This document shows positions 22,898 through 34,540 of a stretch of 64,000 bases of DNA, in pieces; the stretch's first letter is position 1, and each line of letters begins with the position of its first letter. Origin of the DNA: Petunia secreta (taxonomy: Eukaryota; Streptophyta; Magnoliopsida; Solanales; Solanaceae); contig JARKIP010000005.1 in the NCBI GenBank assembly GCA_029990175.1, forward strand, positions 52,317,001-52,381,000. Reading direction: 5' to 3'. Position numbers and translations under genes: made by a program. The notes under the pieces are model-generated. The model saw only the letters and a list, made by a program, of their open reading frames with translations. It was not told where the DNA came from and ran no database searches.

Positions 22898-23670
22898 GAA
22901 CTCCATTCCCTCCTCGAGTCAATTTCCGCTCAAAGATAGCATTATTTCCTTTCCATGTCAAGATCTGCTAAAACATAGCGATCATTTTCTTTTCAAGTCA
23001 GTTTCGCTCAAAGATAGCGTCATTTTCTTTCCATTTCAAGATCTGCTAAAAGATAGCGATCATTTTCTTTTCGAGTCAATTCCCGCTCAAAGATAGCGTC
23101 ATTTCCTTTCCATGTCAAGATCTGCTAAAAGATAGCGATCATTTTCTTTTCAAGTCAGTTTCACTCAAAGATAGCGTCATTTCTTTTCTATGTCAAGATC
23201 TGCTAAAAGATAGCGATCATTTACTTTTCAAGTCAGTTTCGCTCAAAGATAGCATCATTTCCTTTCCATGTCAAGATCTGCTAAAAATAGCGATCATTTC
23301 CTTTTCGAGTCAGTTTCACTCAAAGATAACATCATTTTCTTTCCATGTCAAGATCTGCTAAAAGATAGCGATCATTTCCTTTTCGAGTCAGTTTCGCTCA
23401 AAGATAGCGTTATCTCCTTTCCATGTTAAGATCTGCTAAAAGACAGCGATCATTTTCTCTTCAAGTCAGTTTCACTCAAAGATTGCGTCATTTTTTTTCA
23501 TGATAAACCTGCTAAAAGATAGCAATCGTTTTTCTTTCCAAGACAGTTTTGCTAGAAGATAGCACTCACATTCATTCCAAGTCATTTGCACTCAAAGATA
23601 GTAACCACTTCCTTTTCAAGTTGGTCCCACTCAAAGATAGCAACCATACCCAGCTTCAAGTCAAGACCCG
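22898..23670 (+). repeat. Tandem array, 39-bp units in 78-bp dimers
   Basis: Alternating half-units of about 39 bp: one with GCTAAAAGATAGCGATCATT and one with GCTCAAAGATAGCGTCATTT. The ATCTGCTAAA mark recurs at 22963, 23041, 23120, 23198, 23276, 23353 and 23431, a spacing of 77-79 bp, and weaker units continue to about 23670. The A-B-A-B order shows that the dimer, not the monomer, was amplified. Confidence 0.9.
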
Positions 23671-24030
23671 TTTGTATAGATGCGACCATTTCAAGTTTCA
23701 GACAAGTTGCTTGCCCATACAACGGGCAATAGAGTTGTCTTTCAAGCTAAGATTCACCTCAAGGAAGCATGAAGATTTAGGCTAGGGATTGTAATTTTTA
23801 CATTTTTTCCTTGTATTTTCATTCCTTGTAAAGCAACGATGACCAGCAAGCGACCAGTAATCAGTAACGACAGCCTTTCTGATACCTAAGAGTGTCTAGT
23901 ATCAGCCTCAAGTGCGTCCAGAAGAGTCTCTAGTTTGTCTTAGTAGTCTAGAGTGTCTAGTATTGTCTTAGTGAGTCTAGAAGAGTCTAGCGTCTGTTTG
24001 AATGCGGTATTCCCAACTACCGCACGTGAG

Positions 24031-24076
24031 GAACTACACTGACCTGATTCCTTAATCTGGAGATATGTAGGTAGCC
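24031..24076 (+). promoter_or_regulatory. Tat 3' UTR module (copy near polypurine tract)
   Basis: GAACTACACTGACCTGATTC followed by an AGATATGTAGGTAG half. It sits about 125 bp before the polypurine tract, the same place as the copy at 31311-31358 in the nested element. Confidence 0.7.
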
Positions 24077-24199
24077 TTGTTCTTGGTTAGTACCAAAAGT
24101 CAGGGTACGGTCACTATTTTTCATGTTTTTGGCTAGAACCAAAAGACCAAAATTAGGTGTGATTATGTCTTTGTCCGAAAACTCTTCATTTTCTCGAAC

Positions 24200-24209
24200 A
24201 AAGAGGGGC
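24200..24209 (+). promoter_or_regulatory. Polypurine tract of the Ogre element
   Basis: AAAGAGGGGC lies directly before the 3' LTR start at 24210 and would prime plus-strand DNA synthesis. The nested element has the same AAAGAGGGGC core at its own 3' LTR. Confidence 0.85.
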
Positions 24210-27050
24210 TGTAATCACCTAATTTTGTCACTCTGTCAATACAGTTGTGCTAATTTGTCATAGAATTTTGCATATATTTACTAATTTTTATCATTTTTGC
24301 TAGCTATTTTAATTAGGAGAAAATACAGAAAAACTACCAAAAATATATATATGTATTTTTGACATGATTAAGAATTTAACTTGATTATAGGTGAATTTAT
24401 TGTTCTTTTAAAATCTTTTTAGTAATTATTTTAGGCCTAGTTTACTAAATTGTTTAAGCTTACAAGGTGTTGAATGTTGGCTAGAACTTCTAATTAATAG
24501 CCATTGAGGAAAAAGGGCTAGGCCATTCCAGCCCAAATCCAATAACCCGACCCGACCAAAATCTTTTGTATAAGATTCAATTTTGCTCTTTGGGGTAAAT
24601 TTTTTCCAAAATCACCAGACAAAGAAGAGATGGTGCTAAGTTCACGCCGTCACCTGAGCTCTCACCGACGACGATGCACCACCCCCTCCGGCAAAAAAAT
24701 CACATCCCCGGAATCCCCTTTTCACCGTCTCTCCCATTCCACTATTGGTTTTCCTAGAAAAAGTTCCATTCGTCGTAGATTGAGACTTAAAGTTTCGGCT
24801 AAAATCCTAACTCCGTCGATCTTCTATTTTTCCGGCAAGGTTTACATATTCTTGTTTCTTTAGGCCTTTATATCCTAATCTCTTCCTTTTCTAATGAAAA
24901 ATGATCCATTAGGGTCATTTTCGACTAGAAAATTGAGAGATGGGGTTTGTTTGGTCGTATGATGATAGAAGCTATGGCGATGGTGAAGGGAAGGCTGTGG
25001 CTTTAAAATGTTTGATGTTTCCATTGGCTGTGATGATTGATTTGGTTGTGTTCGTGGTGGTTTTGGGGCTGTTTTGTTCGTATGGGGTTGTGGCGTATGC
25101 AGCGATGGTAGCGAGGCAGTGGGAAAGGGAGAGGCTGCGGTTATTGTTTTAGGTGTTGCGAGGCAGAGGCTTAGGCGATGTCAATGAGGTCGCGACAATA
25201 AACGAGTTGAGGCATTGGTGGTGACAAATGTTTAGCCGTGGGATGCTTGTTTCAGCAGTGGCGATGTATGGGAAAGCGTTGGAGTCAACACGGTGAGGCG
25301 AAAGTGAACCAGTGGTGACAGGATTGGTGATTTGAAACGGCTTAGTGATGATAAGCGATGCAGCGGAACAGAGGCGTCTCAATGGAGTTGCGGTGTTGGT
25401 GCAGCTTGTGTTCATTAGCGATGGTTAGAAAGAAAACTCTCAACTCTTTTCCCAGGTAGTTTCTTGTTCCATTTAGGCTTTGGGTATAGGAAATTGTAAT
25501 CAAGTGTTGGAATCCAGCAAGAAATCCATGTGAAGTAACTAGTTTTGTCGGGTACATTTGAACCATTTTGAACGTCTACCTGTTCATATATGCACATAGG
25601 TTGTTGTCTGAATTTTATCATGTTATGGTCTATGTTTGAATTGAGAAGCTGGCGGAATATGTTTATTTAAGCATGAAGTTTTGATACTTGTTGTTTTCAT
25701 TCCATTGTGGTCTATTGTTGCCATTCTTGGTCCTGTTTAAGCAGGCATTGGTATCTGTATGCATAAATAATGTGAGTATAAATGTGTGTATGTAGAAATC
25801 TTTTCCAGTAGTCTTGTTCCTTTTCATTGTGTCAGTTTGTTTAAATATAGAAATGGCCCAGTCATCTTGTTGTCTAGCTATTTGAGCATAAATCTTAGCT
25901 TAAAAATGTTCTGCGGATTGGAGTATGCATAACGGGGATTGTTACTTTGTTTGGATGTACTGGTGAGTTTAAGTTCATGATTGTTCTGTTAAGATAACGA
26001 GCCGAGATAGGCGTAATTACTAGATTAGTTGTGGCATTGGATGTCTGAATTTTTCTATATTCATAGTTTAATTTTCATATTAGTTTTAACCTGGGGACTG
26101 TTAGACAGTGTCTGAGAGTTCAAATGGTTCATCTTGTGCCATCTTTGATCTCAAAAGCGTGCAGCTTCACTTGAGATGGAATGAGTTTAAGAAATCTGTG
26201 ATATTTTGAGAGTCTGGACTTTAGGTTCATTTGATTCAAGTCTTTTAGTTAGTTTGTGATCAAGTCTAAAATAGTAGTAGTTTTAGTTGAGTCAAGGCTG
26301 GACTAGCATAGTTTGTTTGTAAATAATAGTATCACTAAAATATGCCTCATGATAAGGCAGATATGGTAAAAGCTAAAAAGGGAAGTACTTTGTTTGGGCA
26401 GTAGGAGTACTTCTTTCTCTGCCAACAACCATTTTGAGCCATAGTCAAGTCCTTGGCACTTATGGTCTTAGGACATTGATGGGATTTGCTGAAGAAAAAT
26501 AAACATTGGGCTTTGTATCAAGAGGTTTTCCCTACATCTCTCTTTACCTCTCTTTCATCTATATAATAAGGTAAATTCCTCATTCATTGGGGCAGACAAC
26601 ATAAAATGTATACATAATTACTACATACCAGGAACCCTCTCACAACCACCTGCTGAAATTTAGAGAGAAGAGAGCAAATACTTTTCAGAAAAATAAAGTA
26701 AAAAAAGAAAGTAAGTTTTGAAGAAAATATTTAGAACCAAAAGCCTTTATACCAAGGGTCTTTCGGGGTATAAATCTACAAGTTTTGGACGTTAAATAGG
26801 GTGATAAAGGGGATGTTAGCTGCTGAACAGTGGAGTGAAATTTCTGGTCGATCTGCTGTTATTTTGCTTCGTCTGGTTTGTCGTTGGGGTAGTGATTTTA
26901 CTGGTTTTTTTGTTGCTGGAATTTCTGCACAATAGGTTTTTTTTAAAGCTTTATTATATATTGTAGTAATATGTTATTGTCATGTATTAAAGTCTGAAAT
27001 GTCATAATGTGATTACTACAACATTTTTTAGGCCAACTTTAACCTCGTTT
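24210..27050 (+). repeat. 3' LTR of the Ogre element, first part
   Basis: Matches the 5' LTR from its first base and is broken at 27050 by the nested element. The last five bases, CGTTT (27046-27050), are repeated at 42048-42052 as the target duplication of that insertion. It contains a 134-bp segment (25911-26044) absent from the 5' LTR. The outer 3' LTR resumes after the nest. Confidence 0.93.
25911..26044. other. 134-bp LTR segment missing from the 5' LTR
   Basis: Here TTCTG is followed by 134 bases before CTGAAT resumes, whereas in the 5' LTR (about 8340-8346) TTCTGAAT is continuous. The CTG at both edges suggests a microhomology deletion in the 5' copy; an insertion here is the alternative. 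Confidence 0.75.
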
Positions 27051-30000
27051 TGTTGAACCCCAAAAATTACCCCGAAAAGGATAAGTTCCGGAATATCGAC
27101 AGGATGGACTAACTCTTTTGGAGTTTTGGAGTCGCCACCCAATTTAAGGAAAAACAGGGAACCAGATAAACAAATGCGTGCAAAACTCCATTTTTTATAA
27201 AAAGACGGTCTTTCGTTCAGAGATTCTAAAGGTAAGAGGTTTTGCTAATTTCGAAAGAAGGTTTTTAAGGCACTTTCGAAATTCCGTTAAAAACGGTTAA
27301 TCCGACAGGTTTCCAAAATATTTGCAAGTGCTATTTATACGCTTTTTCTAAAAATAATTAATTGAACTATTAATTAATTCAACTAATTAAATTTAGTAAG
27401 TTTTCAAAAGATTTTTACAATTTTATTTAAAAGCTTTAATTATTTTCAAAATAAAATAAATAAATAAAGCGCATTTTCTTTTGAAAAAGAACGATTTAAT
27501 CGTCCTAATTTCTTTGCCAACTCGTATGTGATAGCGCATAAATGGCACTTGCTCAATTTCAACTTTAAAACCCGAGTTTCTCACCATAAGATGGAACTTT
27601 AGGTTTCAAGTCGCTTTTGCAAAGTTGTTTCGGGACATTTAGAAGTTAATTAAAACTTCTTTAGAAATTTTGACTTTTTAAAGAAACTACCTCGTATCAA
27701 TAAGATAGAAATAATTTCTTATAGTCATTAATTAATCGTAATTTTGATAATTCATTAAATTTGCATGCATTTGCATAATTGGCCACTATTTTGCAATAAA
27801 TTAAATAGCAACTCCAAAATAAAGGAAATGAACATAAAGTATACAAATAACTCAATTAATGAAATATTCTTTTTCATAAATACATAATTATTCTACAACA
27901 TTTACATAAATATCCTAAAATAGGCAAAAGAGGACGAGTTAAAAGATAGAACCCGGGATGGCTAGAAGTTGAAGACGCCATGCAAAAGATGGTTGGATGA
28001 CTGGTCTTATAATTCTTGTTTCAGGAACCACCAGTGAACAAAGTATAAAATTGGACCAAAGGCTGACTTGGGCTTGAGAAATGCAGCAGTGAAGTCAAAA
28101 TTAGACTTGGATGTAATAGAGTTCAAACTTGAACTCATCCAGACGTAGTATGTCATGCAAAGTAGAACACAGAGATAGAGATTAGCAACTACCTAGGTAA
28201 AGGATGAATAATTAAACAAGTACAATAGTAAAAATAACAAATAAATAAAATAAAGAAAAATATTTAATGAGTAGTTCCAGAGACAACAGCAAGGGTACCA
28301 ATTCAAACTTGAGGCAATTATTAAATGAAACTAACAATATGCATTCTCAAATCATAAAGGGCCTGAACTTTATCATTAGGGTCTCAATTATTCAAGTTGA
28401 CACGAATTTCTTATAGTATCAGAATACTACTCTATTGACATCTGAACCAAACTAAATGGCTCAAGACATTTTGCTTTATACAAGAAAACCTTTTCTTTTC
28501 ATTGCTTAGATTTAACGAAATTAATACGAACTGAACCAAACACCTGGCACACTTCTTACTTATAACCATCTTCTATTTGACACCAAGAACCAATTATGAT
28601 TCCACAAGAACAAGGAGCAAATAACTATCAAGTTCAATTTAATGAATAAATCAGTTTACAGAAATGTGTTGCATAGCTAATACACCCAAATTAAACCATC
28701 CCTAAAGCTTCTAGATTTGATAAAAAGCCAAGTTCAAACCTTTAAAGAGGAAGAATATAGTCAAGATCTCACACTAAACTAACGCTACTCACATGAAACA
28801 AATGAAGACATCCCATGAAGTGTTAAAGATGGTAGCAACATTTTCAATTTGTTTAAAAGAAAGTTTGGAGCAGGAGATGACATGTTTGAAAGATGCGATT
28901 GCAAAAGCAAGAGGTATCTCTGGTTAGTTTTATCACTGACTTCCACTCCCACATATAGTCACCCATATTCTTATACAGTAAATAGGCATAATAAGTGTAC
29001 ATATAATATGTAGAAAACAAAAGGGGTACATTATATCCACATACCATGAAATTATTATAATCAGTATGATATGGAACCTAGTTACTCTTAAAGGTACTGC
29101 ATATTCAAGATACCACATACACTTTCTTTATCATTTTATAGCAGAACTTTGGCAGTGAAACACACCTTATTTTATCTTACGTATTTCTTGGACAGAAAAC
29201 TGAACAGAACAGGAAATACGAACCAAAGGAACACCTATGATTAGTAGAATGCTTTGGAGAGAAGAGCAGCATGCTAATCAACCAGAATAGCTATGGAAAC
29301 TAACAACAATATAAGCCACTACTTAGCAGATCCTAGAGCTAACCCCGTTAGTCCTTGCACTCCTATTACCTCCTAAGCTTCTCTACAACCAGAGAACTTC
29401 TCACAGGACCTCAAAAAGAGACTCCTGAACCAACTCTAAATACCACCAGAACTAAATCTACTAAACTTCACCTGAAGCAACCTGGACATACACATTACTT
29501 AACAGACCACTCCCTCAACCTTTATACTCCTCACACTACCTTCAGACCATCCAAGACAACACCAGATCTCGACCAATACAACAACATACCATACCAGACC
29601 CTGCTACTTACTTCAAAACAATCAGAACTGCCTCCCTGAAACTCATGCTAACACAGAACCAACCTATGCACACCCTGAACCCAGACACTAGCACACACAT
29701 CCTGAACAAACTCCCAGACTACACTAGCACACACATCCTGAACAAACTCCCAGACCCCCTAAACTCCATCTGGACCATCTCTTAACAACAACACCCCTCT
29801 AATCAACCTGCAAGCTAATAGAACCTGAACAACTTTTCAAACTACCTGCAGCTCAACAAATTCACTCTCTGAACCAATAACAAACCCCTGCTACACCCTT
29901 AAAAACCCACTACCCTAAGCAGCCTGAAACAAGCTCAAACCAAACACCAAGAAAACAAGGAAATAGAGCACCCCCCATTTTAAGCATTTTACTGACTCTG

Positions 30001-31161
30001 CATATACACGCGACAGAGCCTGAATACCACCACTATAAACAGCCACCACATCCTCCAAACCAACTCTAAACAGCTCCTAGACTCCTTTGGAAATCCCTGC
30101 CTCATACACTCCAATACTATAGAACTCATTTTGTAAAAATTGCACTCATGTTTTAATAAGAGAAACTTTATTTAGGTTTTAAGAGAAATCGTTCCGCTAG
30201 TCGCATACTAACAGTGCACACTAGTGAGAGTTACTTTTCTAATGGAAAGAAAATAACCTCATACAGGCTGGCTAATCCAGTGAAATAGGAAAGACATATC
30301 ATAGAATTCTCATTTTTTCTTACGGCTAAACAGTAATAAAAACATTATTAAACATTGCATATTACATGTCGATCATAAGCAGTAAAAAAAAACAAACAAA
30401 ATGCAAGAGGATGAGAGTATTACCTGTTTCGACGCAGCAAGCTGGGGCGAAGGTCTGAAGAATGTGCACTCAAACTGAAGCGACTCGAGCAAGGTTGACG
30501 ACTCGAACGATAAAGCGACAAACAAATCCCAGATTAACCGAAACAGGCTCTGAGTTTTTGTAAACTGAAAACTTAAAATTTAGGCATGTCGTGTATATTC
30601 TGTTTTTCCCTTGTATTTTCCCCTTCACTGCCGCTGCTCCCATGAACTCTGGACCCCTTAAACGGCTGCTCAACAGCCTCTTATATGGAAACCATTAGGG
30701 CTCCAATTCCTTTCCCCTGGACCAAAATGACCCTAACGGGTATATTAGGATAAGGGTGTGGTACGAATTTTGACAAGCTGGAGAGGGGACCCTCGATTTT
30801 TGGACTGATTTGCTTAGTTTTTTGGGGGGGAAAAATCAAAGTGAGGATCGGGTCATGGGTTCACGGGTCCAAGGGAAATGGGTTGAGGGGTGTTCTGAAA
30901 AAAAAGGAAATGATACGTGTTGTGTATTGTATATATGGAGTTGCAAAGATAGGCTATATTTTAACTTAGGAATGATTTTAGCCTCTGTTGGTCAATTGCC
31001 TAGTAAGTGTAGAAATTTCACAAGTAGGCTTAATTAGGACTGTGCACTGCGAATTTGATCTTTCTTTTAAAATTAAGCAATTATTTCTAATATTTCAAAA
31101 TTGATTTTAATTTTTAAAATAATTAAGCTTTAATTTTTTGGGACAAAATTGGGTGTCAACA
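27051..31161 (-). repeat. 3' LTR of the gag-only element (4111 bp)
   Basis: On the minus strand it begins TGTTGACACCCAATTTTGTC at 31161 and ends ...GGGTTCAACA at 27051. Compared with 37936-42047, I saw one substitution (G near 30768 against A near 41641) and one extra A in an A-run. Short open frames such as 29355-29639 occur identically in both copies only because the LTRs are the same sequence; no known protein is seen. Confidence 0.95.
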
Positions 31162-31174
31162 GCTGCCCCTCTTT
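31162..31174 (-). promoter_or_regulatory. Polypurine tract of the gag-only element
   Basis: AAAGAGGGGCAGC on the minus strand directly abuts the 3' LTR (which starts TGTTGACACC). It shares its AAAGAGGGGC core with the outer element's tract. Confidence 0.85.
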
Positions 31175-31310
31175 ACCCGAAAAAGGATGAAAGAGTTTTT
31201 AGGGTAAAGAAGTTGACGAGAAGCCATTTTTGTCCCGATAAGACCAAGACTTTTGATTTCCAAGGACAAAAAAGCGAGTCTTAAGGATATGGATGAACTC
31301 CGATTTCTGA

Positions 31311-31358
31311 GTTGCCTACATATCTCGGGCTGAAAGAGAATCAGGCCATATGTAGTTC
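31311..31358 (-). promoter_or_regulatory. Tat 3' UTR module near polypurine tract
   Basis: On the minus strand: GAACTACATATGGCCTGATT, spacer, GAGATATGTAGGCAAC, about 140 bp before the polypurine tract. It has the same position and form as the outer element's copy at 24031-24076. Confidence 0.7.
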
Positions 31359-31789
31359 AACGACACTTAGACACGAAACTCGCATGATTGATAGAAAGGG
31401 ACCGCACGAATAGGAAAGAATTCAAACTGACGTCCTAATCCGAAGCAAAAGATTAGGATAGAATTTGCTTGTTCGAGTGTGATTCTTCAGATCCTCGCTG
31501 ATGAGTCTAGCTCATATCAACGATTGCCCCAGTTCACTGCTAAGAAAGAGTTCCACGTTATGCTCCAAATGCTGCTGCGGTGCTGCTAATATCCTGTAAT
31601 AAAATTGACAAACGGTAAGCGAGTAACTGCAAATAAAGCTTAATAAATGAATAACGACAATAAAACTTGTAGATGTTGGTTGCAATATCAATGACAAGCT
31701 CGTCTCCAATCAACTAGAAGAAATCCGGCTTTGTGAGGCAAGATAACTTCAGGGCCGTTGGTAGACTTTTGGAAATGACTCATGATCGA

Positions 31790-33150
31790 GTCTCCAATTG
31801 TCTATGGTAGGATCCATAACAATAGCGCCTTCGATTGTCTGCGATAGGCTTCATAAAAGGCCTCCAATTGTTTATGGTAGGCTTCAAAACTATAGCTCCT
31901 TCGATTGTCTACGATGGGCTTCATAAAAGGCCTCCAATTGTTTATGGTAGGGTTTAAATGATAATGACATCTTCGATTGTTTACGATAGACTTCATAATT
32001 AGGCCCCCGATTGTTTACTGTAGGCTCCATAACAATAGCGCCTTCGATTGTTTACGATAGGCTTCATAAAAAGGCTTCCAATTGTTTATGGAAGGCTTTA
32101 AATGATAATGACGTCTTCGATTGTTTACGATAGACTTCATAATGAGGCCCCCCGATTGTTTACGATAGACTCCATAAAAAGGCGCCTTCGATTGTCTACG
32201 ATAGGCTTCATAATAAAGGCTTCCAATTGTTTATGGAAGGCTTATAATGACGTCTTCGATTGTTTACGATAGACTTCATAATGAGGCCCCCCGATTGTTT
32301 ACGGTAGGCTCCATAACAATAGCGCCTTCGATTGTCTACGATAGGCTTGATAAAGAACCACGCTTCCGATTGTCTACGGTAGACTTGGTAAATGTGATGT
32401 CTCCGATTGTTTACGGTAGACTTCATAATAGGGCCTCCAATTGTCTATGGTAGGCTTTAATGATAAGGGTCTCTGATTGTACACAGTAGACTTGATGAAG
32501 TAGCTTCTTTGGTTGTATACGATAGACTGGATTATGAAACTATCATAATAAACCCGTTGAGATAATAAAACCGATTGCATACGATTAATCTCATATAAAC
32601 ACCAATTGTATATGATGGATCCAATAGAAGAAAGCCATTAGAATAATATCATCAATGGTATATGATTGATCAAATATAATAAGGTCATTGGAATAATATC
32701 ACCGATTGTATACGATGATTCCAATTTTGAATGTCATTTGAATAATACCATCGATTGTGTGCGATGATTACAATATAGAAAGCCATTGAAATAATATCAT
32801 CAATTGTGTACGATGGATCCGATGTAAAAGCCATTGGAACAAAACCACCAATTATAGGATTGATCCAATATAAGAAAGCCATGTGAATAATACCATCGAT
32901 TTGTGTACGATGATTCCAATATAAGAAGGCCATTAGAAAAATACCACCGATTGTGTACAGTAAATCTAATATAGAAGGCCATTGAGATAATATCATCGAT
33001 TGTGTACGATGGATCCAATATAAAAAGTCATGGTCTTTGATAATAACATCCTTGATGGTCTGCGGTACTAATGATACCTCAATCAAATGTCTATGACAAG
33101 TTTTGATAACAATTTTGTCAAAATAATATCACCGGTTGTCTATGGTAAAT
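31790..33150 (-). repeat. Tandem array with a CGATTGTNTACGAT core
   Basis: Around forty degenerate units. From about 31790 to 32560 the unit is near 35 bp, with CCGATTGTTTACGGTAGACT and CCAATTGTTTATGGTAGGCT variants alternating (paired period about 70 bp: 31832, 31902, 31974). From about 32560 to 33050 the unit lengthens to roughly 45-50 bp and gains AATAATATCA and CCAATATAA stretches. Open frames within it are by-products of the period. It fills most of the space where pol would be in an autonomous element. Confidence 0.9.
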
Positions 33151-33847
33151 AATGACAATAAAGTGATGTCTTCGGTCGTCACCAATAGACTTGATGTTGA
33201 TACTTGTAAAATAAATGTCCTGCAAAATAAAGTTTTCATTAAATTCATATAAACAGGAAAATGTCAAAGATAAAGGAGATGTAAAGCGAGAGTTTAAGCC
33301 GTCCGGCTTATATTTGGTGACGCCATAAAGGGTTGAGTGTTGCTCTTGAGTAAAACTGAAGCTAATGCTTAATTCCTGCAACGAGTAAAGTAAAGTTGTT
33401 AATAAAGCAATAAGGTTTTGATTAAGCAAGGGCAAAATAGAGGGAAAAATAAAATCGTTTCGCGTATGCGATGAATCAAATAACGCTTCCAATCTCGGTT
33501 GATTATCTTGGCAACATTGTCCAATGTGTATGACAAATGGTTGCAAATTTCCTCACTTTGCTGCTTTTGAGAATTCCTGCACTCAAAGAAAAATTGTTAG
33601 TTTTGGGAGGGAGGGTGAAGCGTTTGATTCATGCTGACTCGAGCCTTCATCCTGCAACTGCTTCCTTTTCTTACTCTGCCTAGATTTGTGATCCGTCTTT
33701 TGAGACTTGGCTAATGAATTCTGTCGTATTTCAGATGGTGACATATATTGAACGTATTGAACGTCCTTTATCTTTGCAATTCTGCATTATCCCTCAAAAT
33801 AACTCTCGAAACTTCGTCAATTTATCTTTGTCAAGCAATACGGCTTT

Positions 33848-34010
33848 TGCAAAATCTGCCCCAGTTATGATCTTTACGCCTTCAACTCACTTTGCAAAAT
33901 CTGCCCCAGTTGCTATCTTTCAAATTTTCAACTTATTTTGCAAAATTTGCCCCAGTTGCTATCTTCCATATCTTCAAAATATGTTGCAAAATTGCCCCAG
34001 TTGCTTGCCT
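33848..34010 (-). repeat. 46-bp tandem repeat, four copies
   Basis: A plus-strand core TTTGCAAAATCTGCCCCAGT recurs with its TCTGCCCCAGTT part at 33855, 33901, 33947 and 33991 (spacing 44-46 bp). On the element strand this is AACTGGGGCAGATTTTGCAA. A fifth, separate copy (34550-34565) overlaps the last codons of gag. Confidence 0.88.
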
Positions 34011-34059
34011 TAGGGGAGACTGGAAATTTTAATATTATAGAGTCGAGCCCGTTAAGAGC

Positions 34060-34412
34060 GCCTACGTATCCCTCCACGGGAATCAGACCATGCGTAGTTC
34101 TGCTTACATAAAGCTTTTGGGGAATATGACAATCTAAGTGCGAAGCCGAATCCGAATTGGAATGCCTACACATCTACCCAGATGCATAGTTCGGAATTAC
34201 ATCATCAAAGATAAACAAGCCCTAAGCATTACAAAATCTGATCGAGTCCGATGTGGATTGCTTACTTATCTTGTTGCCATTCCAGGAATCAGACCAAAAG
34301 TAGTTCAGAATTACATAAAAGAGGAAATAGGGGATTCCTATGCTAGTGTAACCGAGCTCTATGTGAGTTGCTTACGTATCCCAGCCTTGGGAATCAGGTT
34401 ACGCGTAGTTCG
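34060..34412 (-). repeat. Four copies of the Tat 3' UTR module
   Basis: On the minus strand each copy reads about GAACTACGCGTAACCTGATTCC, spacer, GGATACGTAAGCAAC. Copies lie at 34060-34100, 34163-34194 (degenerate), 34259-34308 and 34368-34412, about 100 bp apart, starting about 130 bp after the gag stop. The outer element has the same module after integrase. Confidence 0.8.
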
Positions 34413-34540
34413 TATTACATAGAAAATACATTGGAATGAAAAGACTGATTTTGCCGCTTGTCAAAGGTAGTATCTCTTGATTGTTCTTGATTTGATATTG
34501 GCTAGGGATTTACTTTACTTTCTTTGGCAACAAAATTTCT

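Larger units (their letters stand above)
21287..24199 (+). other. Ogre 3' untranslated region with structured repeats
   Basis: About 2.9 kb between integrase and the polypurine tract. No coding region is supported. It holds three diverged copies of a module with CAAACTTGCCTCCAAG-like and CTAAACTGGG-like parts (about 21575, 21755 and 21950), a 9-bp-stem hairpin (21618-21638), two copies of a module shared with the nested element (21480-21511 and 24031-24076), and a 39/78-bp tandem array (22898-23670). A GTCTAGAAGAGTCTAG-type short tandem lies at about 23890-23990. Confidence 0.75.

Noticed and set aside
29355..29639. 94-codon open frame in the gag-only LTR, repeated at 40240-40524
   Set aside because: Identical copies follow from LTR identity; Thr/Pro/Leu-rich translation of low-complexity DNA, antisense to the element, with no known domain.
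32208..33086. Open frames on both strands within the CGATTGT array
   Set aside because: Periodic translations (for example repeated NNRRH) are products of the tandem repeat, not genes.
31790..33150. Possible CRISPR array
   Set aside because: Repeats are degenerate, spacers are themselves related, and the region is inside a plant retrotransposon.
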